The position numbers and the translations under genes were made by a program. Shown here one piece after another: positions 60,609-64,000 of a DNA stretch of 64,000 bases; position 1 is the first letter of the stretch, and each line of letters starts with the position of its first letter. This DNA comes from Flavobacterium microcysteis (GTDB taxonomy: Bacteria > Bacteroidota > Bacteroidia > Flavobacteriales > Flavobacteriaceae), in assembly GCF_006385255.1 (NCBI RefSeq), contig NZ_VFJE01000049.1, positions 124,001 to 188,000 on the forward strand, in the 5' to 3' direction. The notes beneath the pieces are model-generated. The model ran no database searches, was not told where the DNA came from, and worked only from the letters and a program-made list of their open reading frames with translations.

Positions 60609-61931
60609 CTATTTTAAGCTCATCAAAAACTTCGCAACTGCATGATAAGCCGGGATTGAATACGGGTCATTGGCTGCATTTGAGGCGACGGGATGAGAGG
60701 CAAAACGCACAATAACCATATCGGCTTTAGGGTCAATGTAAATAACCTGGCCGTGCACACCACGGGCGCAAAATGCACCATGTTCGTTATGGGTAATCCA
60801 CCACATATTTCTGTAGCTCCATCCTTTTAGCAGCGGATAACCTGCTTTAGCAAAAGCTTTTTTGTTGCCTCCTTTTTTGATGTCTGCTATAGCAACTTTC
60901 GGGATGATTTGGTATCCATTTGCAAAACCGTTATCCAGAATGAGTTGGCCAAAACGTGCCATGTCTCTTAATCCCAGATTATAGCCGCCACCTGCAAAAG
61001 GTGTTCCTGTAGCATCAACAGATATATAAGCGTCCTGCTCTGTCCCTAGTTTTTTCCATATTTTTTCAGACAGTACCGTTGCGACATCTTTTTTTGTAGC
61101 ACGTGCAATGATCCAGCCCAGCACATCAGAATTTACCGTTTTGTATCCGAAAGCCTTGCCATGCGTACCTTTTTTCTTAACCAACGGCAGGTATTCATAA
61201 TAGCTTTTCGGGCCTTTATAGTCTTTGGGTTTTGGAAGCGGATTGCCGGCTGCAGAAAATTGCCATATCTCAGCATTCGAGTCTGCATAGTCTTCGCTAA
61301 ACTGCAAGGCTGTTGTCATATCCATGACCTCTCTTACTGTAGCATCGCCAAAAGCCGATTTTTTGAGTTCCGGTATATAGTCGGTTACTTTTTTCTTTTC
61401 ATTGATTATTCCTTCTTTGGCTAGCATTATGCCCAATGTGCCGGTAAACGATTTTGTTACAGACATGGCCGCATGCTGACCGTCGGCCGTAAGAGCTCCA
61501 AAATATTTTTCATATACAATTTTGCCATGATGCAATATGACAACTCCATCCGCATAGGTTTTTTGAAGACTTTCATCCCAAGTCATGGGTTCTTTTTCTC
61601 CTAATGGTATAAAAGTCACATCTGCAATATCGCCCCGAAGCGCTTCATGTAATTGATTTGAGGGTACAAAACCCCGTGAAACATTGACAGTAGGCATAAA
61701 TTGCCGCATGTGTGCTACGCTCCATCGCAATGCCGGAAATTCAAAGAAACTGCCATCTTCAAAACGGAGTATGCGATTTTCTGGTGGCGGCGAACCTACC
61801 ATCCATCCCATTTTTATAGGATCGCTTTCAGCGGCAGAAGGATAAACCGTTTTTTCTTGGGCTTTGCTTGCAGTAGTAAATAGCAGACAGGAACAGAAAA
61901 CCAATCGGGAATAAAAGTAAGGCTGTTTCAT
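60609..61931 (-). CDS. Beta-lactamase family serine hydrolase
   Basis: 440 residues, signal peptide (TTASKAQ). PF00144 fold: SxxK in MSVTKSFTGTLG (about 159-162), Y-K-T-V-N (about 268-272) as second box, and a His-Gly segment GVHGQVIYIDP near the C-terminus. Resembles 6-aminohexanoate-dimer-hydrolase-like enzymes. Single gene. Confidence 0.87.
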   Translation of the reverse strand: MKQPYFYSRLVFCSCLLFTTASKAQEKTVYPSAAESDPIKMGWMVGSPPPENRILRFEDGSFFEFPALRWSVAHMRQFMPTVNVSRGFVPSNQLHEALRGDIADVTFIPLGEKEPMTWDESLQKTYADGVVILHHGKIVYEKYFGALTADGQHAAMSVTKSFTGTLGIMLAKEGIINEKKKVTDYIPELKKSAFGDATVREVMDMTTALQFSEDYADSNAEIWQFSAAGNPLPKPKDYKGPKSYYEYLPLVKKKGTHGKAFGYKTVNSDVLGWIIARATKKDVATVLSEKIWKKLGTEQDAYISVDATGTPFAGGGYNLGLRDMARFGQLILDNGFANGYQIIPKVAIADIKKGGNKKAFAKAGYPLLKGWSYRNMWWITHNEHGAFCARGVHGQVIYIDPKADMVIVRFASHPVASNAANDPYSIPAYHAVAKFLMSLK

Positions 61932-62269
61932 AGATATAGATTTAGGATTGATTGACGTAAGGCAAAGAAAAAATCACAGCAAGAACTAATCATAAATTAC
62001 TGTGTACCAAACTAAAGTTACAATTTTATTTTAAAAAGAGCTGTGCTTTTTTAAGAATTTTCTGTAGAAGCACTTTTACAGTTCTTGCTGTTCTTTATCG
62101 TAACAAGAACTATATATCGAAAAAAACTGTTATTTTTTAATGGTTTTCTTTTAGAAATATAAGATAAAATTTGCATTTTTGTCTTACGCATGATTTGTGA
62201 CATGCCACTTCCCCCGCCTGATTAAATAACGATGTATCTTTTGATACGACTAGATAATACCTACGACCC
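61932..62269. other. Divergent intergenic region
   Basis: 338 bases between two divergently oriented genes. I see no RNA gene; short inverted stretches (AACTAT.. and GTAACAAGAACT) are not convincing. TCTTTTGATA and TTTTGCATTT-like stretches do not match the promoter consensus fully. Confidence 0.4.
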
Positions 62270-64000
62270 ATGAAAGTATTCCGATCGGCCCTTTTATTTT
62301 TGTTGATTTCCAGCAGTTCTCTATTTGCTCAGGTTCCTGTAACCGACCTTGATTTTGCCATACTTCGTTGTGAGAAAGCTTTTGAGTCCGGAACAGAGGA
62401 CGATATCAAAACTAATTTCCCATTAGCAGATCAGCAGGAATTGCTACTTAGCCTTGATAAAAGCAAAACGAAGATTATACGCAAAGCCGGCCCATCAAAA
62501 ATACTCGAAAGTGACAAGAAGAGTGCCCTGGTATTGCTTACAGGTACATTGCTTTTTGGAAATTCAGGAAATGAAACCCTTTACTCGGGACACTACTCCG
62601 GCATTTACCGTTTTAAATATAGCGAGGGAAAATGGACCATTGCAGAAAAACTGTCTATAGACCGTAAAAACCTTCTAATGGGGCATATCATAAATGCTAC
62701 TATTGATCCAGTTAACAGTAGTTTGGATGTGAGCGATAGCATGAAAATCCTCACTCAGGAATCTTATGGATTTGCTGTAATGCTGAATCATAAGGCCAAA
62801 ATAACATCACTACAGCTTGATGGAAAAGATGCCGATTATCAGTTTAATGGTGGCATTCTCTGGGTACGAACCAAAGCTAATGCCGAGCAGCAGTTATCAC
62901 TTTCTTATACGCTTATTGTCGATAAATTAGAGAAGGATAAAAATTCCGGTTATTTTGATGATACGTTTGGACACGTCAGAAATCAGTTTTTCTGGCATCC
63001 GTTTTTTAGTTTTTCAAGCGCTAACGACCGTGCCGATTTTTCTGTTCGTGTAGCCATACCATCGGCTTACCAGTTGGCTACCAGCTTGCCTCAGGAGGAA
63101 ACTATTTCAGAAAACCAGAGAGTCATAAAAGCCAGATCAGCCGGGCGTACTTTTGCATTGGGACTTTACTACGACAAGAAATGGAAAACCTATCGTTATA
63201 AAAAGAATGATTATCAGTTGGAAGTTTTCTGTGATACTGATTTCAAACCCAATCCAGATGTCCTACATAAGAATTTCCTTGAAGCTTATGATTTGCTGGC
63301 CGAAAAATTCGGAAGTCCGAAAGGCCAATACCTTTCTATAGTTCAGGATCGTTCGAATGCTTCAAATGGCTGGCTTAACCGAAGTAATGATATGATTGTA
63401 GCCGCTAAACAAGGTAGTGATTTTTTGAGAGACAAGCCTTCTCCTCGTGCTCCATTTGCTCATGAGGTGGCTCACGCCTGGACAACACCTATTGGGCCTG
63501 CAACTAATTTCCTTTCGGAAGGTTGGGCTTCTTATGCAGAACGTTATTTTCTTGAAAAACAGTATGGAGAAGCTATCTTCACCGATTATTTAACGAGTTA
63601 TAAAAACATTTATTTTTCGGAAGGTTTTGATACCAAAGTTTCTTTATGGAATGATGTTTCCAATGACGGAGTTTCTTATTATAAAGGTGTTTGGGTGTTT
63701 TATATGCTTGAACAGTTACTAGGAAAAGAAGATTTTGAAAAAGGATTGAAAGCCTTTATGCAATCAGAAGAGCCTATGACTATCCAGCATTTTATGGACA
63801 AGCTTACTAAAACTACCGGTAAAAAAGTACAGCCATTTTTGGAGCCTTGGCTTAAAAGCAAACAGGTTCCTCACATACGTTATACTTTGAAAGATAATGC
63901 CTTGCTGATTGCCCAGGAGGGTGATGTTTTGCCTTTTTTACTGGAAGTGGAGTTTACATTGGGTGATGGAACAAAAACGATAGGTTCTTTTCCAATTAAG
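62270..64000 (+). CDS. M1-like metalloprotease (3' end outside window)
   Basis: 577 residues visible, frame open to the end of the window. ATG at 62270, signal peptide (SSSLFAQ). Zinc motif HEVAH (about residues 398-402) with the downstream LSEGWASYAE supplying the third ligand Glu, as in M1 aminopeptidases. The N-terminal half is beta-rich (NHKAKITSLQLDGKDADYQFNGGILWV), fitting the M1 N-terminal domain. Probably a periplasmic or secreted peptidase. Confidence 0.85.
   Translation, partial: MKVFRSALLFLLISSSSLFAQVPVTDLDFAILRCEKAFESGTEDDIKTNFPLADQQELLLSLDKSKTKIIRKAGPSKILESDKKSALVLLTGTLLFGNSGNETLYSGHYSGIYRFKYSEGKWTIAEKLSIDRKNLLMGHIINATIDPVNSSLDVSDSMKILTQESYGFAVMLNHKAKITSLQLDGKDADYQFNGGILWVRTKANAEQQLSLSYTLIVDKLEKDKNSGYFDDTFGHVRNQFFWHPFFSFSSANDRADFSVRVAIPSAYQLATSLPQEETISENQRVIKARSAGRTFALGLYYDKKWKTYRYKKNDYQLEVFCDTDFKPNPDVLHKNFLEAYDLLAEKFGSPKGQYLSIVQDRSNASNGWLNRSNDMIVAAKQGSDFLRDKPSPRAPFAHEVAHAWTTPIGPATNFLSEGWASYAERYFLEKQYGEAIFTDYLTSYKNIYFSEGFDTKVSLWNDVSNDGVSYYKGVWVFYMLEQLLGKEDFEKGLKAFMQSEEPMTIQHFMDKLTKTTGKKVQPFLEPWLKSKQVPHIRYTLKDNALLIAQEGDVLPFLLEVEFTLGDGTKTIGSFPIK

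Noticed and set aside
62454..62660. 68-codon frame
   Set aside because: Out-of-frame shadow within the M1-like protease gene, which is open from 62270 to the end of the window.
1..64000. CRISPR arrays, insertion sequences, prophage genes, tRNA and rRNA genes
   Set aside because: No regular repeat-spacer pattern, transposase, integrase, phage structural gene or cloverleaf was found; tmRNA is the only clear stable RNA.

Overview
The window comes from a low-GC bacterium of the phylum Bacteroidota, most likely the family Flavobacteriaceae (Flavobacterium or a close relative). The evidence is: many promoters with the Bacteroidota -7 element TAnnTTTG, several with TTG 19 bases upstream; four proteins with type IX secretion (T9SS) C-terminal sorting tails; a tmRNA whose tag reads GENNYALAA; few Shine-Dalgarno sequences; and many Bacteroidota-specific families (DUF4199, DUF5777, DUF6691, CHU_C-type Ig modules, delta-60 repeats).

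Layout. 1-4.8 kb: end of an RND efflux pump with its TolC-like partner, then a KefB-type cation/proton antiporter. 4.8-5.9 kb: two-gene YeeE/YedE transporter on the minus strand. 6-8.1 kb: DUF4199 protein and lipoprotein, then what looks like a deletion-collapsed SdpC/SdpB-type antimicrobial peptide locus with a PH-domain membrane protein beside it. 8.6-10.3 kb: kdsA and an outer-membrane protein. 10.4-14 kb: winged-helix regulator cluster with COQ4-, Coa1- and CreD-like proteins and two copies of a palindromic operator. 14.1-17.3 kb: OB-fold lipoprotein, saccharopine/alanine dehydrogenase-like enzyme, serine hydrolase. 17.4-23.5 kb: ssrA (tmRNA), followed by a 7TM sensor kinase and a delta-60 repeat protein, with two degenerate copies of the ssrA 3' end that suggest old integration events. 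23.6-31 kb: single genes (frameshifted lipoprotein, quinone reductase, two AraC regulators, TlpA-like thioredoxin, DoxX-like protein, KAS III). 31-32.3 kb: cold-shock and RRM RNA-binding proteins. 32.5-39.3 kb: two sensor kinases, a LytTR response regulator, and an array of four imperfect stem structures.

40.5-45.5 kb: secreted metallophosphatase, GH130 family protein and polysaccharide deacetylase. 45.6-48.5 kb: large T9SS adhesin-like gene broken by a one-base frameshift. 48.7-51.6 kb: an OmpR-type two-component system whose own operon and a small Lys/Ala/Glu-rich exported peptide share an almost identical promoter architecture. 51.8-56.6 kb: SMR efflux protein, DUF2798 gene with an FNR-like site, Crp/Fnr regulator, DoxX and AraC pair, TPR/LuxR regulator. 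56.8-60.3 kb: six-gene periplasmic redox-like operon (OB-fold, DUF5777, cytochrome c, YceI, ankyrin, DOMON-like T9SS protein). 60.6-64 kb: serine hydrolase and an M1-like metalloprotease running off the window.

The strongest new observations are regulatory: the paired direct-repeat promoters of the 50 kb two-component system, LytTR-like tandem sites around the 34-38 kb system, the ACTTTG-N5-CAAAGT operator pair at 10-12 kb and the FNR-like site at 52.3 kb. The Sdp-like remnant, the hairpin array at 38.8-39.3 kb and the redox-like operon are the best candidates for undescribed biology. All calls were made by reading the sequence; no database search was run.
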